This document shows, in pieces, positions 1 to 5,048 of a DNA stretch of 5,048 bases (its first letter is position 1; every line of letters starts with the position of its first letter). The notes beneath the pieces were generated by a model. The model was not told the DNA's origin and searched no databases. It was given only the letters and a program-made list of their open reading frames with translations. This DNA comes from Nitrospira sp. UBA6493 (GTDB lineage: Bacteria; Nitrospirota; Nitrospiria; Nitrospirales; Nitrospiraceae). The DNA lies in the NCBI GenBank assembly GCA_002435325.1, contig DJMJ01000006.1:1-5048 (forward strand), given 5' to 3'. The translations under genes were made by a program, and so were the position numbers.

Positions 1-513
1 GAAACCAAAAAGCCGAAAGTCATCCACGGCGGCGGGGACAACTTCACCGTCCTGGGCAAGGACGTCACGTTCAAAGGCGTCGTCCATTTCGAAGGGACCG
101 TCCAGCTCGACAGTTGCTTTGAAGGCGAGATCCACACCACCGGCGTCCTCGTTGTCGGCGAGCATGCGGTCATCCGGGGCACGGTCTCCGTCGGCACGCT
201 CGTCAGCAGCGGGAAGATTCACGGCACCGTGGCGGCCTCCGATAAAGTGCAGCTCCTCAAATCCGCCGTGCAGATCGGCGACGTGCAGACCCCGCGGTTC
301 TCCATCGAAGAAGGCGCCTACTTCAGAGGGCTCACGGAAATGGGGCCCCGCCCGTCGGTGGACGAGTCCCCGGAGCAGCTCACCGCGCTCTCGGACCACT
401 CCCTGTGGCAGGACACGCACCCCCACCCGCTTGCGAAGAGTGAGTCAGACACCACACAGTTGGCCTACGACCAGGTACAGGATGAGCTGATTCGCCGTCC
501 CGCTTTGCGCTGA
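1..513 (+). CDS. Bactofilin (polymer-forming cytoskeletal protein), 5'-truncated by the window edge
   Basis: The frame is open from the first base to TGA at 511-513, giving 170 visible residues with no credible in-frame start, so the true start lies upstream. Bactofilins self-assemble without nucleotide into filaments, often at the inner membrane, and help set cell shape or place envelope and polar machinery. The sequence shows the family's right-handed beta-helix rhythm: short strands that turn at glycines, for example FTVLGKDVTFKG, HFEGTV, FEGEIHTTG, VLVVGEHAVIRG and GKIHGTV. These are followed by the characteristic end of the helix, KVQLLKSAVQIGDVQTPRFS then IEEGAYFRG. The last 50 or so residues (after GLTEMG) are polar, proline-rich and probably disordered, as bactofilin tails often are. 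The gene converges on the small secreted-protein gene. The family call is firm; the cellular role in this organism is not deducible. Confidence 0.9.
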   Translation, partial: ETKKPKVIHGGGDNFTVLGKDVTFKGVVHFEGTVQLDSCFEGEIHTTGVLVVGEHAVIRGTVSVGTLVSSGKIHGTVAASDKVQLLKSAVQIGDVQTPRFSIEEGAYFRGLTEMGPRPSVDESPEQLTALSDHSLWQDTHPHPLAKSESDTTQLAYDQVQDELIRRPALR

Positions 514-531
514 CCGGCTCAGCGCAAAGCG
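501..531 (+). terminator. Perfect 13-bp hairpin containing the bactofilin stop codon
   Basis: CGCTTTGCGCTGA (501-513) is the exact reverse complement of TCAGCGCAAAGCG (519-531), with a 5-nt loop CCGGC. The left arm encodes the last four residues plus the TGA stop. No T-run follows on either strand, so it is not a canonical intrinsic terminator. Its position between two convergent genes suggests a two-way transcription stop or 3'-end mRNA stabiliser. The structure is certain from sequence; the role is inferred. Confidence 0.6.
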
Positions 532-642
532 AGGCACCCCGTCAAATGCTGGCAATATCACGAACACTCAGAGGTGAACGAGCGATTGAACTAGGCGACG
601 GAAATACCGGGGATTGAGACGATGGCCGGAAACGGCGCAGCG

Positions 643-1065
643 TTAAAACGGGATACGAATGCCCAATCGGAACTCGTTCGGCACGAGGCTCTGCCCGAAC
701 AGGCTGCGAACCGTGGACTCCGTCTGAGAGGACAGGGCGCTACTCACGGACCGGTCCACGTCAGACAGATAGCCGCCACTGAAACCTGCCCCCAGAAACG
801 GCATGACCGTGGTCCCTCCAATCGAATACCGCCCGCTGATAGCGGGAGCCTCGCGACCTATCGGCGAGGATAGGCCTGATACAGGCAGGTTGGGTGGTGC
901 CGGATCAGCAGCCTCGTTCTTGAGGGAATTTTGGCTAACCTTGCTGATGGTCTCCCCCGTCGTGCTAATCACGGGTGAACCACCACTCTCGCCTGCCACC
1001 GCATAGGGCAGCACCATCATGGCCATCAGGCCGATCACAGATATGAGCGAAACGCGGTACGTCAT
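643..1065 (-). CDS. Small secreted, probably outer-membrane-associated protein of unknown function (140 aa)
   Basis: The start is ATG at 1063-1065, preceded by AAGGGAGG (complement of 1073-1080) with 7-nt spacing, which settles the start; the stop is TAA. Residues 1-24 form a Sec signal peptide: a positively charged N-terminus (Arg4), a hydrophobic core around residues 6-20, and a likely cleavage site after AVA (residue 24). Residues 25-75 are rich in Ser, Thr, Pro and Asn and look unstructured. Residues 80-100 (GRYSIGGTTVMPFLGAGFSG) and the C-terminus FRLGIRIPF look like amphipathic beta-strands. The protein ends in Phe, as outer-membrane barrel proteins recognised by the Bam complex do. At about 116 mature residues it is too short for an ordinary complete barrel, so it may be a small oligomeric or partial outer-membrane protein or simply periplasmic. 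I recall no named family and assign no function. It is separated from the oxidoreductase gene by about 255 bp with no clear link. Confidence 0.75.
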   Translation of the reverse strand: MTYRVSLISVIGLMAMMVLPYAVAGESGGSPVISTTGETISKVSQNSLKNEAADPAPPNLPVSGLSSPIGREAPAISGRYSIGGTTVMPFLGAGFSGGYLSDVDRSVSSALSSQTESTVRSLFGQSLVPNEFRLGIRIPF

Positions 1066-1092
1066 ATCCTAGCCTCCCTTCGCTCTCTTTTC

Positions 1093-1121
1093 ACCATACA
1101 AAGAGAATGACAGATATACAA
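1093..1121 (-). promoter_or_regulatory. Candidate sigma-70-type promoter for the 140-aa secreted protein
   Basis: On the minus strand, TTGTAT (complement of 1116-1121) and TATGGT (complement of 1093-1098) are separated by 17 nt; each matches 4 of 6 consensus bases. The stretch is AT-rich compared with its surroundings and lies 28 nt before the start codon, with the strong ribosome site in between. This is a plausible but weak consensus match. The rest of the gap up to 1320 shows no gene or strong hairpin. Confidence 0.3.
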
Positions 1122-1320
1122 GACCCGCGCCAGACATGGCCTTCAACATCATCAAGCACTTGGCTCATCCAAGCCTGGTAGCCGTCAATTCTTGTCACCG
1201 ACCTCTGTTGTAAATATCCCTCTATCGCAGGGCGCATAGCACGAGATCGGACCTGGCCACCCACGCAAGGCCCCTGAGCCCTTCTTCAGAACCGAAAGAA
1301 GCATTGGCGGAGAAGTGAGG

Positions 1321-2415
1321 TTAAGATTTCAAGAAGGGGTAATCGGTATAGCCCTTTTCACCGCCGCCATAGAAGGTGCTTCGGTCATAGCGATTGAGCG
1401 GCGCCCCAAGTTCAAGACGGGCGGGCAAATCAGGATTGGCAATAAACAACCGCCCAAAGGCAATTCCATCCGCCAACCCTATGGTGATGGCCTCTTCTGC
1501 GCTCTCTCGTTGATAGCCCCCGGCCATGACGACCTTCCCATTGTACAATTTGCGAAAGAGCCGGGCCGTGCTCGGAGCGCCTTCATACACACGATCACTC
1601 GCTCCGGCATCCGTTGCGCGCGGTTCGATGAGATGCAGATAGCCCAGCTGCAACTGGTTCAGCTGTTCAATCACGTAGGTAAACAAGCCGAGGGAATCGC
1701 TATCGGACATAGCGTTGAACGTGCCATAGGGCGACAACCGGATGCCGACACGCGCACTCCCCCACACCTCGATGACGGCCTTCACGACCTCAAGCACGAG
1801 GCGGGTTCGATTGGCTAGACTCCCTCCATAGGCATCGGTCCGGCGATTGCTACCGTCTTGGAGAAATTGATCCAGCAAATATCCATTAGCGGAATGGACT
1901 TCGACGCCATCGAAGCCCGCTGCCTTCGCCTGCAGGGCCGCATGACGGTAAGACGCAATCACATCGGCAATCTCACTGACCGAAAGCGCGCGCGGCGTTT
2001 CATAGTCCGCCAATTGCCACGAAGTCCTATAGACCTGGCCCTTAGGCGCAATGGCTGACGGCGCGACCGGCAAGCCTTCGTCAGGATGCAGCGAGGAGTG
2101 CGAAATGCGGCCCACATGCCAGAGCTGCGACACGATCTTGCCACCCTTGGCATGGACCGCGTCCGTCACTCTGCGCCAACCCGCCACCTGCTCGTCGCTA
2201 TAAATGCCCGGTGTCGCGGGATAGCCCTTGCCCAACGGGCAAATCTGACTGGCCTCCGTGATGATGAACCCCGCGCTCGCGCGTTGTGCATAATATTCGG
2301 CGGCCAAGGGGCCAGGCACATCGCCCGCCCCAGCCAGCATCCGAGTGAGCGGTGCCATGATCACGCGATTTGAGGCGACAATGGCTCCAAAAGTTTCCGG
2401 CGTCAATAATGTCAT
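1321..2415 (-). CDS. Old Yellow Enzyme family FMN-dependent ene-reductase (NemA-like)
   Basis: This 364-residue protein is full length for the NADH:flavin oxidoreductase / N-ethylmaleimide reductase family. These soluble FMN-bound TIM barrels take hydride from NAD(P)H and reduce activated C=C bonds or nitro compounds; the native substrate is usually unknown. Visible landmarks are MAPLTR at 20-25 (Thr24 near the flavin), SQLWHVGR at 96-103, HSANGYLLDQFL at 174-185 (His174/Asn177 bind the substrate, Tyr179 is the proton donor), YGGSLANR at 196-203, GIRLSP at 224-229 (Arg226 contacts FMN), GGY at 299-301, FGRLFIANPDLPARL at 320-334, and the classic ending FYGGGEKGYTDYP. The His/Asn pair matches yeast OYE1, whereas E. 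coli NemA has His/His. The ATG is fixed by an in-frame TGA three codons upstream; the ribosome site is weak (AAAAGGG, 11 nt away). It stands alone, so no pathway can be read from its neighbours. Confidence 0.93.
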   Translation of the reverse strand: MTLLTPETFGAIVASNRVIMAPLTRMLAGAGDVPGPLAAEYYAQRASAGFIITEASQICPLGKGYPATPGIYSDEQVAGWRRVTDAVHAKGGKIVSQLWHVGRISHSSLHPDEGLPVAPSAIAPKGQVYRTSWQLADYETPRALSVSEIADVIASYRHAALQAKAAGFDGVEVHSANGYLLDQFLQDGSNRRTDAYGGSLANRTRLVLEVVKAVIEVWGSARVGIRLSPYGTFNAMSDSDSLGLFTYVIEQLNQLQLGYLHLIEPRATDAGASDRVYEGAPSTARLFRKLYNGKVVMAGGYQRESAEEAITIGLADGIAFGRLFIANPDLPARLELGAPLNRYDRSTFYGGGEKGYTDYPFLKS

Positions 2416-2605
2416 CGTCGATCATGCCCTTTTCGCTGAATGGTTATAGGTGATGAACAAGGCGCTGGCAGGCAGGAAGGACCCCGTCAGCCAGGAGGGG
2501 GAGAGGCGAGACACAAGCGATGAACGATATAGCGAGTAGAACTTCTCGGCCAATTGTTCTCGCTCAAGGAAAGACCTCCGGTGCCTCTTCTATTTGCCAT
2601 AGTTG

Positions 2606-2631
2606 GCGGGAAAGCTTACCCCTTTCCCCGC
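2606..2631. repeat. Bulged inverted repeat in the pal-oxidoreductase gap
   Basis: GCGGGAAAG (2606-2614) can pair with CTTTCCCCGC (2622-2631), giving nine base pairs with one bulged C and a loop of seven bases. No T-run follows on either strand. It could be a leader structure, a transcript-end element or chance. Confidence 0.3.
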
Positions 2632-2754
2632 GGGAAATCATCAGCCCTGAAGGGCCGTGAGACGTCAAACGTGAACGGTAGAATATGAGGGGGCATGGCC
2701 TGGAAGTGCTGAAGGCCGTGCTTGCGGGAAGTGGGAGATCGGCGGGCGCCTACT

Positions 2755-2783
2755 CGAGACGGCCCGGGATCCGGGCCGTCTCG
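2755..2783 (-). terminator. Perfect 13-bp GC-rich hairpin downstream of pal
   Basis: CGAGACGGCCCGG (2755-2767) and CCGGGCCGTCTCG (2771-2783) are exact reverse complements around the loop GAT. The hairpin begins 40 bases past the pal stop codon, so it is the obvious transcript end for pal. Read on the minus strand it has no T-run after it, only an A-containing stretch before it. Read on the plus strand it is followed by GTTCGGTTTTCG, a poor U-tract. It may therefore act in both directions. Confidence 0.65.
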
Positions 2784-2823
2784 GTTCGGTTTTCGCTCTA
2801 TCTCACTTCATCGATCGCTGGGA

Positions 2824-3438
2824 TCACGGCTTGACGACGAGATGCCCGCGCCGGTTCTGCTGATAACAGGCCTCGGAGCGGTCTCTGCAAAACGGGCGCT
2901 CTTTACCGTATGCCACGACGGTGACGCGCTCGGGCCTGATCCCCAGCTCCAACAAATAATTGCGGACCGACTTGGCCCGCTTTTCCGCCAGCACGAAATT
3001 GTAGGTGGAGCTGCCCCGCTCATCGCAGTGTCCTTCCACGCTCAGACGGGCGGCTGAATGGGCACGCAGCCAGTCGGCATCCCGGGAGAGCGCCTGTCGC
3101 GCCTCCTCATTGATGGTCCAGCTATCGTAGCCAAAAAAGACATCTCGCAGACCGGCGGCCGCCGTGGCCGCTTGCTCGGCCCGCATTTCGTCCATTTGCC
3201 GCTTCGCGACGGCCGGGTTCGCCTTGGCCACAGCGATACCGGCGTTCGACCTCTCTGTGGAGGGAAACTCGGTCGCCGGAAGATCGGCCACGGACAAGCT
3301 GGGCGGTGGCTCAGTCACCGCGGATTCGGCGGTGGTGGTGGTGCCCCCCGACCGGACTCCTTTGCTTGAACACCCCGCGCTCCACACCATCGCACCACCG
3401 ACAGCCAGCAGGCACATTATCCGAACTGCACGATTCAT
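2824..3438 (-). CDS. pal: Peptidoglycan-associated lipoprotein Pal
   Basis: Pal is an outer-membrane lipoprotein that holds peptidoglycan through an OmpA-type domain and works with the Tol system to constrict the envelope at division. The 204-residue product has a lipoprotein signal peptide with Cys23 as the lipidated residue (WSAGC; Ser at -3 is less usual but allowed). Ser follows the Cys, which fits outer-membrane sorting. Residues 24-95 are a Thr/Pro/Ala-rich tether with a short charged helix (about 77-96). The OmpA domain spans about 98-204: VFFGYDSW at 100-107, SVEGHCDERGS at 133-143, then NFVLAEKRAKSVRNYLLELG. Asp139 and Arg154 are at the positions that bind diaminopimelate. It ends with YGKERPFC and NRRGHLVVKP. 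The start is supported by AAGGAGG (complement of 3444-3450), 5 nt from the ATG. No tol genes lie beside it here, unlike the common tol-pal cluster; tolB and the rest must be elsewhere if present. Confidence 0.95.
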   Translation of the reverse strand: MNRAVRIMCLLAVGGAMVWSAGCSSKGVRSGGTTTTAESAVTEPPPSLSVADLPATEFPSTERSNAGIAVAKANPAVAKRQMDEMRAEQAATAAAGLRDVFFGYDSWTINEEARQALSRDADWLRAHSAARLSVEGHCDERGSSTYNFVLAEKRAKSVRNYLLELGIRPERVTVVAYGKERPFCRDRSEACYQQNRRGHLVVKP

Positions 3439-3484
3439 ACGTCCCTCCTTGGTCTAAGCACAATGTGACTTCGCTCTTGTGCTC

Positions 3485-3512
3485 GTGCGAATTTCCGTTT
3501 CGCACTGTGCGA
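3485..3512. repeat. Cluster of inverted GTGCGA hexamers upstream of pal
   Basis: GTGCGA occurs at 3485-3490 and 3507-3512, with its complement TCGCAC at 3500-3505. The last two form a 13-nt dyad with one central base (3500-3512). The first two form a 7-bp hairpin, GTGCGAA with TTCGCAC, with a 7-nt loop. The dyad abuts the candidate pal -10 box. It could be an operator or alternative RNA hairpins in the pal leader. Confidence 0.4.
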
Positions 3513-3540
3513 GTGTAGCAATGTGCCAAGGACAGCACAA
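3512..3540 (-). promoter_or_regulatory. Candidate extended -10 promoter for pal
   Basis: On the minus strand, TTGTGC (complement of 3535-3540) lies 17 nt from TACACT (complement of 3512-3517). The bases TGC come directly before the -10 box, giving an extended -10 element that could offset the weak -35 (3 of 6). The -35 lies in one copy of an 8-bp direct repeat, ATTGTGCT, whose other copy is at 3457-3464 close to the ribosome site. The predicted leader is about 65 nt. Confidence 0.35.
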
Positions 3541-3632
3541 TACGCGAGGCGCGCCGGATGACCCCGAATGAAAGAAGGTCTGCAGGGTTGTACTGGCGTT
3601 GAGTCCTGAATTCGTGGGGAAAGAGCGGATAG

Positions 3633-4955
3633 CTACTCGCGGGGGCGCGCAGCGGGAGCGGAAGCCGGGGTGACTTGCCCCACGTCGAGGAGGATGGCGA
3701 CCAGCATGTCGCTCATAACGTTCACGCCGGAGCGGGCGCGGGCGATGATCCAGTCCACAGTCATAATGAGAGGAATGGCCGCGACGATGACCTGGTCCGG
3801 CAGACCGGCTGCGGAAAGGACGAGCGGCAGAACAATGAGCCCGGCTTCCGGAATGCCGGCGACACCCGCACCCGCGATGATGGAAGCAAGGACGATCAAC
3901 ACCTGACTCGCCATCGGCAGATCGAATCCCAGCGCCTGGGCGAGAAAGAGCGCGGCCATGGCTTCGTAGAGAGTGATGCCGTCGTTGTTGAGGTTCGTGC
4001 CGACGCAGGCGGCGAGGCGAGAGGATTGCGGCGACACCTGCATGCGCTCCAGGCACCGGAGGGTGACGGGCACGGTGGCGAGACTGCTGTTGCAAGACAC
4101 GGCGGTCATGATGGCGTCGGCCCCCTGCCCCAGATAGACCTGCGGGGACTTCTTCCCGACCAGCCAGGCAACGAGCGGATAGTAGAGGAGCGCATGGGCG
4201 GCCAGGCCCGCCAGCATGGCCGCGAGAAAAACCCAGAGGACGGAGAAGACGCCGACGCCCGATTTTCCGACGACGTGCGCGACGACGCCGAAGACGGCGA
4301 GCGGCACCACTAGAATTATCCAGCCGAGAATCTGCACGAGCCAGGCATAGATGCGCTCGATGCCTCGTACGACCGCTGAGATAATTCCCCCCGCCTGCCC
4401 TGACCCACCGTGCACGTATCGCAGGATGGAGCCAAGGACCAGGGCAAGGAGGACGACGCCGATGATGTTATTGCTGGAAAAGGGCTCCGTGATGGTGCGG
4501 GGAATATAGGACGCGAGGTCTTCGAGCGGAGTCTGTGAGGTGGTGAGTTTCGCCATTGGCTTGGCGCCCGACACCACATGAAGCAACTCATCGACGTGGC
4601 CCACCCAGGCCAAGCCCGGCTGCCAGGTGTTCATGATGAAGAGGCCAATGGCCATGGAGACGGAGACGTTCACGAGGCAGATGGCAAGCAATTTGCCACC
4701 CTGACGTAGCGGAATGCTGGTACGGATGAGGGCATCGAGAATCGCAAAAAAGATGAGCGGGATGGCGAGAGTCTTGAGGAGCGTGACGACGAAGAGACCG
4801 AGCTTGCCGAGATGCTCGTTGCGCAGACCGCCCAGATAGGGCTCTTGTCCAAACAGTGCGCCCAACAGCGCGCCGACGGTGACGGCGATGAGCACTTGCG
4901 AATAGAGCGGCAGCGTGATCCAGCGTCGCAATGTGGCGTGCATGGGTGATCTCAT
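3633..4955 (-). CDS. DAACS-family cation-coupled symporter (dicarboxylate/amino acid type), divergent
   Basis: This inner-membrane carrier belongs to the GltPh/DctA/EAAT elevator family. With the ATG at 4955 it has 440 residues, normal for the family. Approximate segments are TM1 17-36, TM2 49-75, TM3 87-109, TM4 160-181, TM5 196-230, TM6 232-264, hairpin HP1 273-297, TM7 312-343, hairpin HP2 349-380 and TM8 387-424. Core motifs are SCNSSLATVPVT (287-298), GTNLNNDGITLYEA (319-332) for the usual NMDGT region, GVAGIPEAG (364-372), and DWIIARARSGVNVMSD (401-416). Family residues kept include Asn323, Asp325, Arg408, Asn412 and Asp416. By recalled alignment the residue that binds the substrate amino group (GltPh Asp394) is Ala405, which favours a dicarboxylate over an amino acid. 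The start is uncertain: ATG 4943, ATG 4955 and GTG 5024 are in frame, none has a good ribosome site, and the frame stays open to the window edge. It is 195 bp from pal, so probably not co-transcribed. Confidence 0.9.
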   Translation of the reverse strand: MRSPMHATLRRWITLPLYSQVLIAVTVGALLGALFGQEPYLGGLRNEHLGKLGLFVVTLLKTLAIPLIFFAILDALIRTSIPLRQGGKLLAICLVNVSVSMAIGLFIMNTWQPGLAWVGHVDELLHVVSGAKPMAKLTTSQTPLEDLASYIPRTITEPFSSNNIIGVVLLALVLGSILRYVHGGSGQAGGIISAVVRGIERIYAWLVQILGWIILVVPLAVFGVVAHVVGKSGVGVFSVLWVFLAAMLAGLAAHALLYYPLVAWLVGKKSPQVYLGQGADAIMTAVSCNSSLATVPVTLRCLERMQVSPQSSRLAACVGTNLNNDGITLYEAMAALFLAQALGFDLPMASQVLIVLASIIAGAGVAGIPEAGLIVLPLVLSAAGLPDQVIVAAIPLIMTVDWIIARARSGVNVMSDMLVAILLDVGQVTPASAPAARPRE

Positions 4956-5048
4956 GCGGGCCGTCAGATATATGGCCCCCGGCGGCCACGCGGAGAAGGG
5001 AGGGTGGTTCGTACGCGACTGCACCGTGGTGAGCCGGCTGGGACTCGA

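Larger units (their letters stand above)
2416..2823. other. 408-bp intergenic region between pal and the oxidoreductase gene
   Basis: I find no convincing protein gene here. It contains a perfect 13-bp hairpin close to the pal stop (listed separately) and a bulged hairpin at 2606-2631. A weak minus-strand promoter candidate for the oxidoreductase reads TTGGCC (complement of 2548-2553), 16 nt, TATATC (complement of 2526-2531), with 4 of 6 matches in each box and about 110 nt before the start codon. A plus-strand candidate reads GTGAGA (2657-2662), 16 nt, TAGAAT (2679-2684). A 49-codon frame from ATG at 2685 has no ribosome site worth noting and reads through the hairpin, so I do not call it a gene. 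The length leaves room for a long 5' leader or a small RNA. Confidence 0.5.

Noticed and set aside
119..490. 123-residue plus-strand frame inside the bactofilin
   Set aside because: It is Ser/Arg/Pro-rich shadow sequence in another frame. The bactofilin frame shows the beta-helix pattern throughout.
622..1006. Two plus-strand frames opposite the 140-aa secreted protein
   Set aside because: Neither has a ribosome site or a recognisable domain, while the minus-strand frame has a signal peptide and a strong ribosome site.
1281..1301. Weak hairpin CTTCTT...AAGAAG downstream of the oxidoreductase
   Set aside because: It has only six AT-rich pairs with a nine-base loop and no T-run, too weak to call a terminator.
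1315..1818. 167-residue plus-strand open frame
   Set aside because: It is antisense to the oxidoreductase, which has complete family motifs over the same bases.
2198..2425. Out-of-frame ATG at 2425 with its own short frame, 10 bases before the oxidoreductase start
   Set aside because: The translation loses all family similarity, while the frame from ATG 2415 carries every Old Yellow Enzyme motif. No sign of a real upstream gene.
2685..2834. 49-codon plus-strand frame from ATG 2685
   Set aside because: It reads straight through the perfect hairpin and into the pal 3' end, with no good ribosome site and no recognisable features.
3058..3457. Plus-strand frames across pal
   Set aside because: They are antisense to a clear Pal lipoprotein and show no domain.
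3454..4095. 213-residue minus-strand open frame overlapping the symporter 3' end
   Set aside because: It is a frame-shifted reading of the symporter, rich in Arg, His and Ser, and it runs on into the pal promoter region. No domain is visible.
3675..4313. 212-residue plus-strand open frame
   Set aside because: It lies wholly antisense to the symporter, whose membrane segments and family motifs are unmistakable. Its translation is charged, low-complexity Arg/Asp/Gly/His-rich sequence typical of GC-rich shadows.
1..5048. Mobile elements, CRISPR arrays, tRNA/rRNA, toxin-antitoxin or defence genes
   Set aside because: Read on both strands, no transposase or integrase motifs, spaced direct repeats, tRNA-like folds or terminal inverted repeats were seen.

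Overview
The window looks like ordinary chromosome from a GC-rich Gram-negative (diderm) bacterium. The evidence is a Pal-type outer-membrane lipoprotein, a small secreted protein with an outer-membrane-style C-terminus, a bactofilin, and base composition that I judge by eye to be close to 60% G+C. The style of Pal (HCDERG motif, C-terminal NRRGHLVVKP) and the small secreted protein fit Nitrospirota (Nitrospira-like). I infer that from memory of such proteins; it is not proven by the sequence.

Layout. A bactofilin whose 5' end lies outside the window runs on the + strand to position 513. It ends in a perfect 13-bp hairpin that contains its stop codon. Everything else is on the minus strand. 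In transcription order these genes are a divergent DAACS-family cation-coupled symporter (right end to 3633), the lipoprotein Pal (3438-2824), an NemA/Old Yellow Enzyme-like flavin oxidoreductase (2415-1321), and a 140-residue secreted protein of unknown function (1065-643). The last of these converges on the bactofilin.

The minus-strand genes are 195 to 408 bp apart. Each probably has its own promoter, so this is a series of single genes, not one operon. The 195-bp gap upstream of pal holds an extended -10 promoter candidate and a cluster of inverted GTGCGA hexamers. The 408-bp gap between pal and the oxidoreductase has no convincing gene but holds a perfect 13-bp hairpin just after the pal stop and a second, bulged hairpin.

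Functionally the window mixes cell-envelope and cytoskeletal genes (bactofilin, Pal, the secreted protein) with two unrelated metabolic or transport genes. I see no mobile element, CRISPR array, tRNA, rRNA, toxin-antitoxin pair or defence system, and no clear sign of a new multi-gene system. The most interesting items are the altered ion- and substrate-site residues of the symporter, the two U-tract-poor perfect hairpins, and the inverted repeats in front of pal.
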